Source: Thinopyrum elongatum (lineage: Eukaryota; Streptophyta; Magnoliopsida; Poales; Poaceae). From it: a DNA stretch of 64,000 nucleotides. Positions 20,866-33,200 of the stretch are shown here, piece by piece. The notes below the pieces were generated by a model. That model was not told the DNA's origin, made no database searches, and was given only the letters and a program-made list of their open reading frames with translations. The stretch covers positions 285,893,395 through 285,957,394 of the forward strand of contig CM022298.1 of assembly GCA_011799875.1 (NCBI GenBank). Direction: 5' to 3'. Each line of letters starts with the position of its first letter. The first letter of the stretch is position 1. The translations under genes and the position numbers were made by a program.

Positions 20866-21673
20866 CTTAAACATTACATAGCCCTATTGAACATTACATT
20901 TTTGCATAACTGAAATAATTAAACATGGCACACTTAAAACACCGCATGGCAAAAGCTACTACAACAAATGGTACATGTTGGCTAGCTAGAAAAAGTAAGA
21001 TTTGCATATAGGATATTGCCTCACTTGTCATGGACGGGATCCTTCGAGTTGGAAGATCACAAACCCATGGTGTGCTCCCTGATGTCGCAGATGGGCTATT
21101 TCACCTTGGAAGACCCTTTGTGGGTGCCCTCCTTGTGGTCGTGGTCAATGAGATCTGACTTGGCAATTGAGGATCCTAAGCCACCGCTGTAGAATGTTTC
21201 CTTCAGAAATGATAAAATGGGCTTGATGGAATACACGGATCGCAAATCCTTGGCCGCATGGCGGAGGAGACCAGCGGCAGGTCCTTCGAAGGGATCGACG
21301 ATGCTTGAACCAGAGGGTTTGCAGATGGACCACTTAACCTGTGACATGGCCCGCGTGAAGCCGTCACTGTCGACGAGCTTGATGTCGTAGCCAGCTTTCT
21401 TGAGATACAGTAATACACGAGCCCGCTGACATGAAACTTCGACATGGCAACATAGTCAACGTTCTCGCCGGCTTTCGCGACAACGTGTTGCTCCGGGATC
21501 GACAGGTCGGGATGAACGACGGCCACCTCGCCATCGTCCACCGGAGAGGCCATGATAAACCTCTTTTTGGTCGTACACTCATCGGGCTCCCCGGGATACG
21601 TGGTCGGGCTTAGGCTGCGACTCTCTGGAGTAGGGGATGTGGATCTGGCAGGGAGGGACACCGCATGCCTCAT

Positions 21674-22029
21674 CTAAAAACTCAGGGGGGCGACGATATG
21701 GGAATCGCTGGGTAACCTAAACTTTATTATCTAAGCTAGGAGGGATAGGCAGACCAGTAGGGGTTGGCGGCGGCAGCGATCTAGGGTTCGAGTGGTGGGG
21801 AGGTTGTGGGTGGACTGTGGAGGGAGGGCGGGGTGGTGTTTGAGGACATGCCGCGGCTACTGAAATTTCTAGTAATGGTGGGTCAAGATGGTGGTGGACA
21901 AGGGAGGGTGACGGTTCAAATGCCTCGCCTACTGGAATTTTACTATAAGGTCGGTGGTGGAGGAGTTGGGGCGACTATTGAAATACCGCGGCTACTAAAA
22001 TGTGGGTAAACGAATTGAAGCGGGGCTGG
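21674..22029. other. GC-rich upstream region of the block 1 gene
   Basis: No coding sequence. It lies just upstream (minus-strand sense) of exon 1 and has G-rich runs such as GGTGGGGAGGTTGTGGGTGG. The matching block 2 segment is 40937-41220. It is the natural location of the gene's promoter, but I see no unambiguous TATA box. Confidence 0.45.
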
Positions 22030-22435
22030 AGCAACCAAGATCACACACGGTCCAAAAAGAATATGTGTGTATGGTAATAAGGAAAAGCGGTGGAGCCGAC
22101 GGTTTTTGCATCACTCGAGGCGGGTAGTTTGTTTTTAGATTTGTAGCTAGCTAGTCTATCACACACGGTTTGTCCTAATTTTCAGACGCAGACGTGGGAT
22201 TCATCCTAAATAAACTACCCGCCTTGAGCTTGTGCAATCGTGGTGATTTTACAGCGCACTCGCATCGCACACGGTTAAGCCAGTATCTCCACCCTTGCTC
22301 ACGCTTGCGCAATTGTGGTAATTTTACAGCGCACTAGCATCACACACGGTTAAGCTAGTACCTCCACCGTTGCTCGTGCTTGCGCAGTCATGGTGATTTT
22401 ACAACGCACTAGCATCGCACACGGTTAAGCCAGTG
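22030..22435. repeat. ACACGG subterminal repeats of block 1
   Basis: Three tandem copies of about 75 bp, each ending in CACACACGGTTAAG-type sequence (about 22265, 22340 and 22416) and containing GTGATTTTACAGCGCAC. CCAGTG at 22430-22435 is the reverse of the left-end CACTGG. Homology with block 2 continues beyond this point, so it is either an internal copy or an earlier element end. Confidence 0.75.
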
Positions 22436-23640
22436 CACCCGTGTCCGTTGCACGTTATCTGAGTCTTCATATATAACACCATTAGGCAGCAAAAAAGAGT
22501 GAGAGAGGGTCAGAAGACAACCACACCAACATGTGGCCCCAATATATATGAATGAAAGGTCGGTGAGAGGGGCCAGAAGTCAACAACCACCTAGAAGTGG
22601 CCAAATATATGTAGGAATAAAGGGTGTGATGTTTAAATAATGCACAACTTTGGTGGCACCTATCTCGCAAACCGAAAAGCCCCCTTAGATATATCTATAA
22701 TAACAGTCTAAGGTCGTAGCTAGCTAGGGTGCTTACCTCACCCCCCACTTCGTGTCGGCGGCACACATGCACGTACTCATACTTTGGTCATACATGCATG
22801 TCGCCATGACCTACCATAAGACGGACTAGTGAATATATCGCTTGGTCAAATGGCCACTATTGTTGTCGATCAAAAATGGATAGAATACACCGATTGGGTC
22901 AATAGATTGGACCATCATAAAAAAATCGCACGAGAGGGGCCACAAAACAAGCACCGCCTGCATGCGGCCCAATATGATATACGTTGGAAGGGGTGATGTG
23001 TTTTAAATATCAAATAATGTACAATTTAGATGTGGCGCCTGCCTCTCGATACAGACAACCCCCATGAAAGCTAGGTAATTAAGGAGGACATACGTACGGT
23101 ACGATGTCTGTCCGACCCACCAATTCGAGAGTGTGGGAGGGAATCCTGAGAACGCATGAGCTTGAACTTTGCTCGAACATGTCACCGTGACCCGCCCTAA
23201 CACGAACTAGGAGGAATCCATTCATGGCCAAACCCCCCTCATTATCGGTCAAAGGGATGATATATATAGACCCCGGGGAGCCCACATATATGCATGCCAT
23301 CTAAAACCACACAAGGGAGACGGGGTCGATCACAAGACCCCCTATACCCTACATGCGGCCCAAAAATATGTATGGGTGGCACCAAGTACATTACAAACCG
23401 AATACCGTACCTCCAAGCCAGGTTCAAGACGTACGATGCCAGTTACCCAACTTCGAGGCGGGGGGGAGGGGGTATTGTCCAACGCATTTGGTCAAACTTC
23501 ATTTGGTCTAACATGGCACACAGAGCAAGAGGAAACCGTCATGGTCAAACTCTTCTCATATGTTGGGTCAAAGGGTTAGATGAGGAACCCGTCATAGTCA
23601 AACCATTCTCGTACGTTGGGTCAAAGGGATAGATTGGGTG
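22436..23640. repeat. Degenerate 350-380-bp tandem repeats of block 1
   Basis: About three diverged copies marked by GGTGGCACCTATCTCGCAAA (22652), GATGTGGCGCCTGCCTC (23030) and GGTGGCACCAAGTACATTAC (23375). Each is preceded by CATGCGGCCCAA-type strings and ATATGTATG. The same unit occurs about six times in block 2. No coding region is supported. Confidence 0.7.
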
Positions 23641-24267
23641 GGCCCATAGATCTTGATCATTCTTTGATTTTTAGAACAAGAAATAACAAAAAAACATCAT
23701 TCTACAAATTACCAAACAAGGATCCCAAGGTTCATATAATCGACATGACAGGTCACTACAGACACATTTAGATGCTAAATGTCTGTAATGACCATATCAT
23801 GGCGCTTAAATGAAGCTTGATATATGCAACTTCAAAGTGGATCACCCATCCTTAGACTCCTCCAGCCCCAGCACGCTTAACTTCTGCATTCTATTCAACC
23901 CGGCTAGTGGATGGGAAGCCGCCTCTTGCTGATAAGAGTTGCCTCCTTGCCTTTTAAGGCATTTCACGCTGGTCATCGTGTGGGACCTACTCCCTATTGT
24001 CACACATGTTTGTGCTTTTAGAAACTATGTGCAATATTTACATGGCCGGTGTGTCACCGCCTAGCCTTCTATGAGCACTGACACTGGCAGCGGGAAACCG
24101 ATGGGAGAAGTGGCGGGAAACCGATGAGAGGAGTGGCAGGAAATGGTAGCGTGTTTGGATATATAACACCAGTAGTATGGAAAACTTAGTAAAGAAGGAA
24201 GTGTGATCTAGCACGACGTGTGCACACGGTGCTTACCCACGGGTGCCAGGCGGTTGACTAGAACTGC
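23641..24267. other. Sequence unique to block 1 before the satellite
   Basis: No gene. This 0.6 kb has no counterpart in block 2, where the 350-bp repeats run directly into the satellite-like unit. It includes a 43-bp hairpin and two GGCGGGAAACCGATG-type copies near 24095-24135. Confidence 0.5.
23751..23793. repeat. 43-bp imperfect hairpin
   Basis: Arms GGTCACTACAGACACATTTAG and CTAAATGTCTGTAATGACC around a 3-base loop. They pair except for one mismatch and a 2-base bulge. Confidence 0.85.
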
Positions 24268-27200
24268 TTTAAATATTCAAGGTTCATTTGGCCTTTCTAA
24301 TACATTATAATTGAGTTTTCTAGGCATTAATTTAATGTGCATAATTCGAATTTGAACTACAAATACATAATACAGTGCACCAAAATGGCTACAAAAATCA
24401 TACATGTGTCCTTGGATGCATGTTTAGGTCCCATGCAAAGAATGGGAATGAATTACAACCGTCTCGGCGTCTGGCTCGGCCTCAAACATTGAGAATATTG
24501 GTTTTATATCCCTGTAAATCCAAAACTCACCCGAAAATCATGAAACTTGGCATGGTGTCACGACATGGCACATATATGTCGTGGTAAAAAAATTGTCCAA
24601 TTTGTGGCAAGTTTTATTACAAGCCTCTTACAAACCGGAGCTTCTCTCAAGAAGCCTCGTGGTTCCGATAGGGAAACGCGTCCCCCTTGTGGGCGAAACG
24701 ATAATCGCTGCCTCTTCTCGCCTTGTATTTTTTCTACAGGCAACATGGAAAAACATGAGATTCGTGCTGAAATTTGAACTTATTCAGGGTTCGTTTGGCC
24801 TTTTTTATACATTAATTGAGTTTCCCAGGCATTTAATGTCCATAATTCAAATCTGAACTACAAATACATGATCCAGTGCACCTAAATGGCTAGAAAAATC
24901 ATACATGTGTCCTTGGGTGCATGTTTAGATCCCGTGCAAGGAAAGGGAATGAATTACAACCGTCTCGGCGACCTGGCTCGGCCTCAATCATTGGGAATCT
25001 CAATTTTTAAATCCCTGTAAATCCAAAACTCACTAGAAAATCATGAAACTTGGCATGGTGCCACAACATGGCACATATATGTCATGGGAAAAACATTGTC
25101 CAATTTGGGCCAAGCTTTATTACAAACCTCTTACAAACCGGAGCTTCTCGCAAGATCCCTCGTTGTGCCGATAGTGAAACATCTCCCCCTTGTGGGCGAA
25201 ATGATAATCGTTGCCTCTTCTCGCCTTGTAGTTTTTTCTATAGGCAAAATGGAACAACAGGAGATTAGTGCTGAAATTTGAAATTATTTGGGGTTCGTTT
25301 GGCCTTTTATATACATTAATTGAGTTTTCTATGCATTTGATATCCATAATTCAAATCTGAACTACAAATACATGCTCCAATGCACCAAAATCGCTAGAAA
25401 AATCATACATGTGTACTTGGGTGCATGTTTATGTCCCATGCAAGGAATGGGAATGAATTACAACCGTCTCGGCGTCCTGGCTCGGCCTCAAACATTGGGA
25501 ATCTTGGTTTTTAAATCCCCGTAAATCCAAACCTGATGAGAAAATCATGAAACTTGGCATGGTGTCACGACATGGCACATATATGTCGTGGTAAATTTTT
25601 TTCCAATTCGGGCCAATCTTTATTACAGACCTCTTACAAACCGAAGCTTCTTCCAAGAACCCTCGTGGTTTCGATAGGGAAACGTGTCCCCCTTGTGGGT
25701 GAAACGATAATCACTGCCTCTTCTGGCCTTGTATATTTTCTACAGGCAACACGGAACAACAGGAGATTCGTGCTGAAATTTAAAAAAATTCAGGTTTTGT
25801 TTGACCTTTTTTATACATTAATTAAGTTTTCTAGGAATTTAATTTCCATAATTTCAATCTTAACTACAAACACATGATCCAGTGCATCAAAATGGCTAGA
25901 AAAATCATACATGTGTCCTTGGGTGCATGTTTAGGTACCATGCAAGCAATGCGAATGAATACAACCGTCTCAGCATCCTGGCTCGGTCTCAAACATTGGG
26001 AATCTCGGTTTTTAAATCCCCGTAAATACAAAACTCACCAGAAAATCATGAAACTTGGCATGGTGACATGACATGGCACATATATGCCATGGGAACAACA
26101 TTGTCCAATTTGGGCCAAGCTTTATTACAAACCAGAGCTTCTCGCAAGAACCCCCATGGTTCCGATAGGGAAACGTGTCCCCCTTGTGGGTGAAACAATA
26201 ATCGCTGCCTCTTCCCGCCTTGTATTTTTTTCTACATGCAACATGGAACAACAAGAGATTCATGCTGAAATCTGAAATTATTCAGGGTTCGTTTGGCCTT
26301 TTTTATACATTAATTGAGTTTTCTAGGCATTTAATGTCCAAAATTAAAATCTGAACTACAAATACATGCTCCAGTGCACCAAAATGGCTAGAAAAATCAT
26401 ACATGTGTACTTGGGTGCATGTTTATGTCTCATGCAAGGAATGGGAATGAATTACAACTGTTGCGGCATCCCGGATCGGCCTCAAACATTGGGAATTTCA
26501 GTTTTTAAATCCCCGTAAATCCAAAACTCATGAGAAAATCATGAAACAGGGCATGGTGTCACAACATGGAACATATATGTCGTGGGAAAAACAATGTCCA
26601 ATGTGGGCCAAGCTTTATTACAAACCTCTTACAAGTCGGAGCTTCTTGCAAGAACACTCATGGTTCCGATAGGGAAACGTGTCCCCGTTGTGGGTGAAAC
26701 GGTAATCACTTCCTCTTCTTGCCTTGTATCTTTTCTACAGGCAACATGGAACAATAGGGGATTCATGCTGAAATTTGAAATTATTTAGGGTTTGTTTGGC
26801 CTTTTTATACATTAATTGAGTCTTCCAGGAATTTAATGTCCTTAATTCAAATCTTAACTACAAATACATGATCCAGTGCACCAAAATGGCTAGAAAAGTC
26901 ATACATGTGTCTTTCGGTTCATGTTTAGGTCCCATGCAAGGAATAGGAATGAATTAAAACCGTCTCGGCGTCCTGGCTCGGCCTCAAACATTGGGAATCT
27001 CAGTTTTTAAATCCCCATAAATCAAACACTCACCAGAAATTCATGAAACTTGAAATGGTGTCACGACATGGCACATATATGTCATGGGAACAATATTATC
27101 CAATTTGGGTCAAGCTTTATTACAAACCGGAGCTCCTCATAAGAAACCTCGTGGTTCCGATAGGGAAACGTGTCCCCCTTGCGGGCGAAACGATAATCAC

Positions 27201-30200
27201 TGCCTCTACCTGCCTTGTATTTTTTTCTACAGGCAACATGGAACAACAGGAGATTCGTGCTGAAATTTGAAATTATTCAGGGTTCATTTGGCCTTTTTTA
27301 TACATTAATTGAGTTTTCTAGGCATTTAATGTCCATAATTCAAATCTAAACTACAAATCATGCTCGAGTGCACCAAAATGGCTAGAAAAATCATACATGT
27401 GTACTTGGGTGCATGTTTATGTCCCATGCAAGGAATGGTAATGAATTACAACCATCTCGGCGTCCTGGCTTGGCCTCAACCATTGGGAATCTTGGTTTTT
27501 AAATCCCCGTAAATCCAAACATCACGAGTAAATCAAAAAACTTGGCATGGTGTCACGACATGGCACATATATGTCGTGGTAATTTTTTTTCAAATTTGGG
27601 CCAAGATTTATTACAGAGCTCTTACAAACCGGAGCTTCTCGCAAGTACCCTCGTGGTTCCAATAGGGACACGTGTCCCACTTGTGGGTGAAACGATAATC
27701 ACTACCTCTTCTCGCCGTATTTTTTCTACAGGCAACATGGAACAACGGGAGATTCATGTTGAAATTTGAATTTATTCAGGGTTGGTTTGGCCTTTTTTAT
27801 ACATTAATAGAGTTTACTAGGAATTTAATGTCCATAATTCATACATTAACTACAAATACATGATCCAGTACACCAAAATGGCTAGAAAAATCATACATGT
27901 GTCCTTGGGTGCATGTTTAGGTCCCATGCAAGGAATGGAAATGAATTACAACCATCTCGGCGTCCTGGCTCAGCCTCAACATTGGGAATCTCGGTTTTCA
28001 AATCCCTGTAAATCGAAAACTCACCAGAAAATCATGAAACTTGGCATGGTGTTACCACATGGCACATACATGTCGTGGGAAAAACATTGTCCAATTTGGG
28101 CCAAGCTTTATTACAAACCGGAGCTTCTCGCAAGAACCCTCCTGGTTCCGATAGGGAAACGTGTCCCCCTTGTCTGTGAAACGATAATCACTTCCTCGTC
28201 TCACCTTGTATTTTTTCTACAGGCAAGATGGAACAACAGGAGATTCGTGCTGAAATTTGAAATTATTCAGGATTCGTTTGGCCTTTTTTATACATTAATT
28301 GAGTTTTCTAGGAATTTATTGTCCATAATTCAAATCTTAACAACAAATACATGATCCAGTGCACCAAAATGTCTAGAAAAATCATCCATGTTTCCTTCGG
28401 TGCATGTTTAGGTCCCATGCAAGGAATGGGAATGAATTACAACCGTCTCGGCGTCCTGGCTGAGCCTCAAACTTTGGGAATCCCGGTTTTTAAATCCCCA
28501 TAAATCCAAACATCATGAGAAAATCATGAAACTTGGCATGGTGTCACGACATGGCACATATATGTCGTGGTAATTTTTTTCCAATTTGGGCTAAACTTTA
28601 TTACAGAGCTCTTACAAACCGGAGCTTCTCACAAGTACCCTCATGGTTCCGGTAGGGAAACGTGTCCCCCTTGTGGGTGAAACGATAATCACTACCTCTT
28701 CTCGCCTTGTATTTCTTCTATAGGCAACATGGAACAATAGGAGTTTCATGTTGAACTTTGAAATTATTTAGGGTTGGTTTGGCCTTTTTTATACATTAAT
28801 ACAGTTTTCTAGGAATTTAATGTCCATAATTCAAACATAAACTACAAATACATGATCCAGTGCACCAAAATGGCGAGAAAAATCATACCTGTGTCCTGGA
28901 GTGCATGTTTAGGTCCCATGCAAGGAATGAGAATGAATTACAACCATCTCAGCGTCCTGGCTCGGCCTCAAATATTGGGAATCTCGGTTTTTAAATCCTC
29001 GTAAATCCAAAACTCATGAGAAAATCATGAAACTTGGCATGGTGTCATGACTTGGCACATACATGTCGTGGGAAAAACATTGTCCAATTTGGGCCAAGCT
29101 TTATTACAAACCTCTTACAAACTGGAGCTTCTCGCAAGAACCCTCCTGGTTCTCATAGGGAAACATGCACCCATACGAGCGAAACAATAATCTCTACCTC
29201 TTCTTGCCTTGTATTTTTTCTATAGGCAACATGGAACAACAGGAGATTCATGCAGAAATTTGAAATTATTTAGGGTTTATTCGTCCTTTTTATACATTAA
29301 TGGAGTTTTCTAAGCATTTAATGTTCATAATTCAAATCTGAACTACAAATACAGGCTCCAATGCACCAAAATGGCTAGAAAAATCATACATGTGTACTTG
29401 GGTTCATGTTTATGTCCCATGCAAGGAATGGGAATGAATTACAACCATCTCGGTGTCCTGGCTCGGCCTCAAACATTGGGAATCTCGGTTTTTAAATCTC
29501 CGTAAATCCAAACCTCACGAAAAAATCATGAAACTTTGCATGGTGTCACGACATGGCACATATATGTCGTGGTAAAAAAATTCCAATTTGGGCCAAGCTT
29601 TATTACATACCTCTTACAAACCGGAGCTTCTCGCAAGAACCCTCATGGTTCCAATAGGGAAACGTGTCCCCCTTGTGGGAGAAACAATAATCACTGCCTC
29701 TTCCCGCCTTGTATTTTTTTCTACAGGCAACATGGAACAACAAGAGATTCATGCTGAAATCTGAAATTATTCAGGGTTCGTTTGGCCTTTTTGATACATT
29801 AATTGAGTTTTCTAGGTATTTAATGTCCATAATTCAACTCTTAACTACAAATACATGATCTAGTGCACCAAAATTGCTAGAAAAATCATGCATGTGTACT
29901 TCGGTGCATGTTTAGGTTCCATGCAAGGAATGGGAATGAGTTACAACTGTCTCGGTGTCCTGGATCGGCCTCAAACATTGGGAATCTCGGTTTTTAAATC
30001 CCCATAAATCCAAACCTCACGAGAAAATCATGAAACATGGCATGGTGTCACGACATGGAACATATATGTTGTGGGAAAAACAATGTCCAATGTGGGCAAA
30101 GCTTTATTACAAACCTCTTACAAGTCAGAGCTTCTTGCAAGAACCCTCATGGTTCCGACAGGGAAACGTGTCCGCCTTGTGGGCGAAACAATAATCACTG

Positions 30201-33200
30201 CCTCTTCCCGCTTTGTATTTTTTTCTACAGGCAACATGGAACAACAAGAGATTCATGCTGAAATCTGAAATTATCCAGTGTTTGTTTGGCCTTTTTGATA
30301 CATTAATTGAGTTTTCTAGGTATTTAATGTCCATAATTCAACTCTTAACTACAAATACATGATCCAGTGCACCAAAATTGCTAGAAAAATCATGCATGTG
30401 TACTTCGGTGCATGTTTAGGTTCCATGCAAGAGATGGGAATGAATTACAACTATCTCGGTGTCCTGGATCGGCCTCAAGCATTGGGAATCTCGGTTTTTA
30501 AATCCCCATAAATCCAAACCTCATGAGAAAATCATGAAACATGGCATGGTGTCACGACATGGAACATATATGTTGTGGGAAAAACAATGTCCAATATGGG
30601 CCAAGCTTTATTACAAACCTCTTACAAGTCGGAGCTTCTTGCAAGAACACTCATTGTTCCGATAGGGAAACGTGTCCCCCTTGTGGGTGAAATGGTAATC
30701 ACTTCCTCTTCTCGCCTTGTATTTTTTTCTAGAGGCAACATGGAACAACAAGAGATTCATGCTGAAATTTGAAATTATTCAGGGTTTGTTTGGCCTTTTT
30801 ATACATTAATTGATTTTTCCTGGAATTTAATGTCCTTAATTCAAATCTTAACTACAAATACATCATCCAGTGCACCAAAATGGCTAGAAAAATCATACAT
30901 GTGTCCATTTGTGCTTGTTTAGGTCCCATGCAAGGAATGGGAATGAATTAAAACTGTCTCGGCGTCCTGGCTCGGCCTCAAACATTGGGAATCTCGGCTT
31001 TTAAATCCCCATAAATCCAACACTCACCAGAAATTCATGAAACTTGAAATGGAGTCACGACATGGCACATATATGTCATAGGAACAATATTGTCCAATTT
31101 GTGCAAAGTTTTATTACAAACCGGTGCTTCTCGTAAGAACCCTCGTGGTTCCGATAGGGAACCATGTCCCCCTTGTGGCCGAAATGATAATAGCTGCCTC
31201 TTCCCGCCTTGTATTTTTTTCTACAGCCAACATGGAACAACAGGAGATTCGTGCTCAAATTTGAAATTATTCAGGGTTCGTTTGGCCTTTTTGATACATT
31301 AATTGAGTTTTCTAGGCATTTAATGTCCATAATTCAAATCTAAACTACAAATACATGCTCGAGTGCACCAAAATGGCTAGAAAAATCATACATGTGTACT
31401 TGGGTGCATGTTTATGTCCCATGCAAGGAATGGGAATGAATTAAAACCGTCTCAGCGTCCTAGCTCTGCCTCAAACATTAGGAATCTTGGTTTTTAAATC
31501 CCCGTAAATCCAAACATCACGAGAAAATCATGTAACTTGGCATGGTGTCACGACATGGCAAATATATGTCATGGTAAATTTTTTTCCAATTTGGGCCAAG
31601 CTTTATTACAGAGCTCTTACAAACCGGAGCTTCTCGCAAGTACCCTCGTGGTTCCGATAGGGAAACGTGTCCCCCTTGTGGGTGAAACGATAATCACTAC
31701 CTTTTTTCTCCTTGTATTTTTTCTACAGGCAACATGGAACAACAGGAGATTCATGTTGAAATTTGTAATTATTCAGGATTGGTTTGGCCTTTTTTATACT
31801 TTAATAGAGTTTTCTAGGAATTTAATGTCCATAATTCATACATTAACTACAAATACATGATCCAATACACCAAAATGGCGAGAAAAATCATACATGTGTC
31901 CTTGGGTGCATGTTTAGGTCCCATGCAAGGAATGGAAATGAATTACAACCGTCTCGGCGTCCTGGCTCAGCCTCAACATTGGGAATCTTGGTTTTCAAAT
32001 CCCCGTAAATCCAAAACTCACCAGAAAATCATGAAACTTGGCATGGTGTCACCACATGGCACATACATGTCGTGGGAAAAACATTGTCTAATTTGGGCCA
32101 AGCTTTATTACAAACCGGAGCTTCTCGCAAGAACCCTCCTGGTTCCCATAGGGAAACGTGTCCCCCTTGTGGGTGAAACGATAATCACTTCCTCGTGTCG
32201 CCTTGTATTTTTTCTACAGGCAAGATGGAACAACAGGAGATTCGTGCTGAAATTTGAAATTATTCAGGATTCGTTTGGCCTTTTTTATACATTAATTGAG
32301 TTTTCTAGGAATTTATGGTCCATAATTCAAATCTTAACTACAAATACAAGATCCAGTGCACCAAAATGTCTAGAAAAATCATACATGTTTCCTTTGCTGC
32401 ATGTTTAGGTCCCATGCAAGGAATGGGAATGAATTACAGCTGTCTCGGCGTCCTGGCTGAGCCTCAAACATTGGGAATCTCGGTTTTTAAATCCCCGTAA
32501 ATCCAAACATCATGAGAAAATCATGAAACTTGGCATGGTGTCTCGACATGGCACATATATGTCGTGGTAATTTTTTTTCCAATTTGGGCTAAGCTTTATT
32601 ATAGAGCTCTTACAAACCGGAGCTTCTCGCAAGTACCCTCATGGTTCCGGTAGGGAAACGTGTCCCCCTTGTGGGTGAAACGATAATCACTACCTCTTCT
32701 CGCCTTGTATTTCTTCTATAGGCAACATGGAACAATAGGAGATTCGTGTTGAACTTTGAAATTATTTAGGGTTGGTTTGGCCTTTTTTATACATTAATAC
32801 AGTTTTCTAGGAATTTAATGTCCATAATTCAAACATTAACTACAAATACATGATCAAGTGCACCAAAATGGCGAGAAAAATCATACATGTGTCCTGGAGT
32901 GCATGTTTAGGTCCCATGCAAGGAATGAGAATGAATTACAACCATCTCAGCGTCCTGGCTCGGCCTCAAACATTGGGAATCTCGGTTTTTAAATCCTCGT
33001 AAATCCAAAACTCAAGAGAAAATCATGAAACTTGGCATGGTGTCATGACTTGGCACATACATGTCATGGGAAAAACATTGTCCAATTTGGGCCAAGCTTT
33101 ATTACAAACCTCTTACATACTGGAGCTTCTTGCAAGAACCCTCCTGGTTCTGATAGGGAAACATGTACCCATGTGAGCGAAACAATAATCTCTACCTCTT

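Larger units (their letters stand above)
19422..21673 (-). pseudogene. B3-domain-like gene of block 1
   Basis: A minus-strand gene with at least three coding segments. Exon 1 (about 21673-21096) has a proline/serine N-terminus (STSPTPESRSLSP) and a conserved region (DYVAMSKFHVSGLVYYC, then KSDLIDHDHKEGT), with a frameshift near 21398. A 179-nt exon (19948-19770) has an AG acceptor and a GTAACT donor and reads YVHGKDPSIDPFCIWGN. The last exon (19685-19422) reads FPKQFTQDYLTK, a TAA at 19644-19646, then KDGRAAITRGWHRVVCALR and EGTIWAFRF, the pattern of a B3 DNA-binding domain. The block 2 copy has TAC at the site of the TAA. Probably a captured or element-specific DNA-binding protein. Inactive here. 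Confidence 0.7.
18453..24267 (-). mobile_element. Block 1: CACTA-like element carrying a B3-domain gene
   Basis: The block starts CACTGGTACA at 18453 and is collinear with block 2, which starts with the same string at 37553. Because the left flanks differ completely (LTR-like DNA here, satellite there), the start is a genuine element terminus. Order in both: terminal segment, subterminal repeats rich in ACACACGG-type motifs, a minus-strand gene with a B3-like domain, GC-rich upstream DNA, further ACACGG repeats, degenerate tandem repeats, then satellite units. I assign it to CACTA from the CACT start and subterminal arrays; no transposase gene is seen, so it would be non-autonomous. Confidence 0.7.

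Noticed and set aside
22424..22440. CCAGTG at 22430-22435 as the definite right end of block 1
   Set aside because: Homology with block 2 continues past this point and the flanking triplets (CGG, CAC) do not match, so the right end is not settled.
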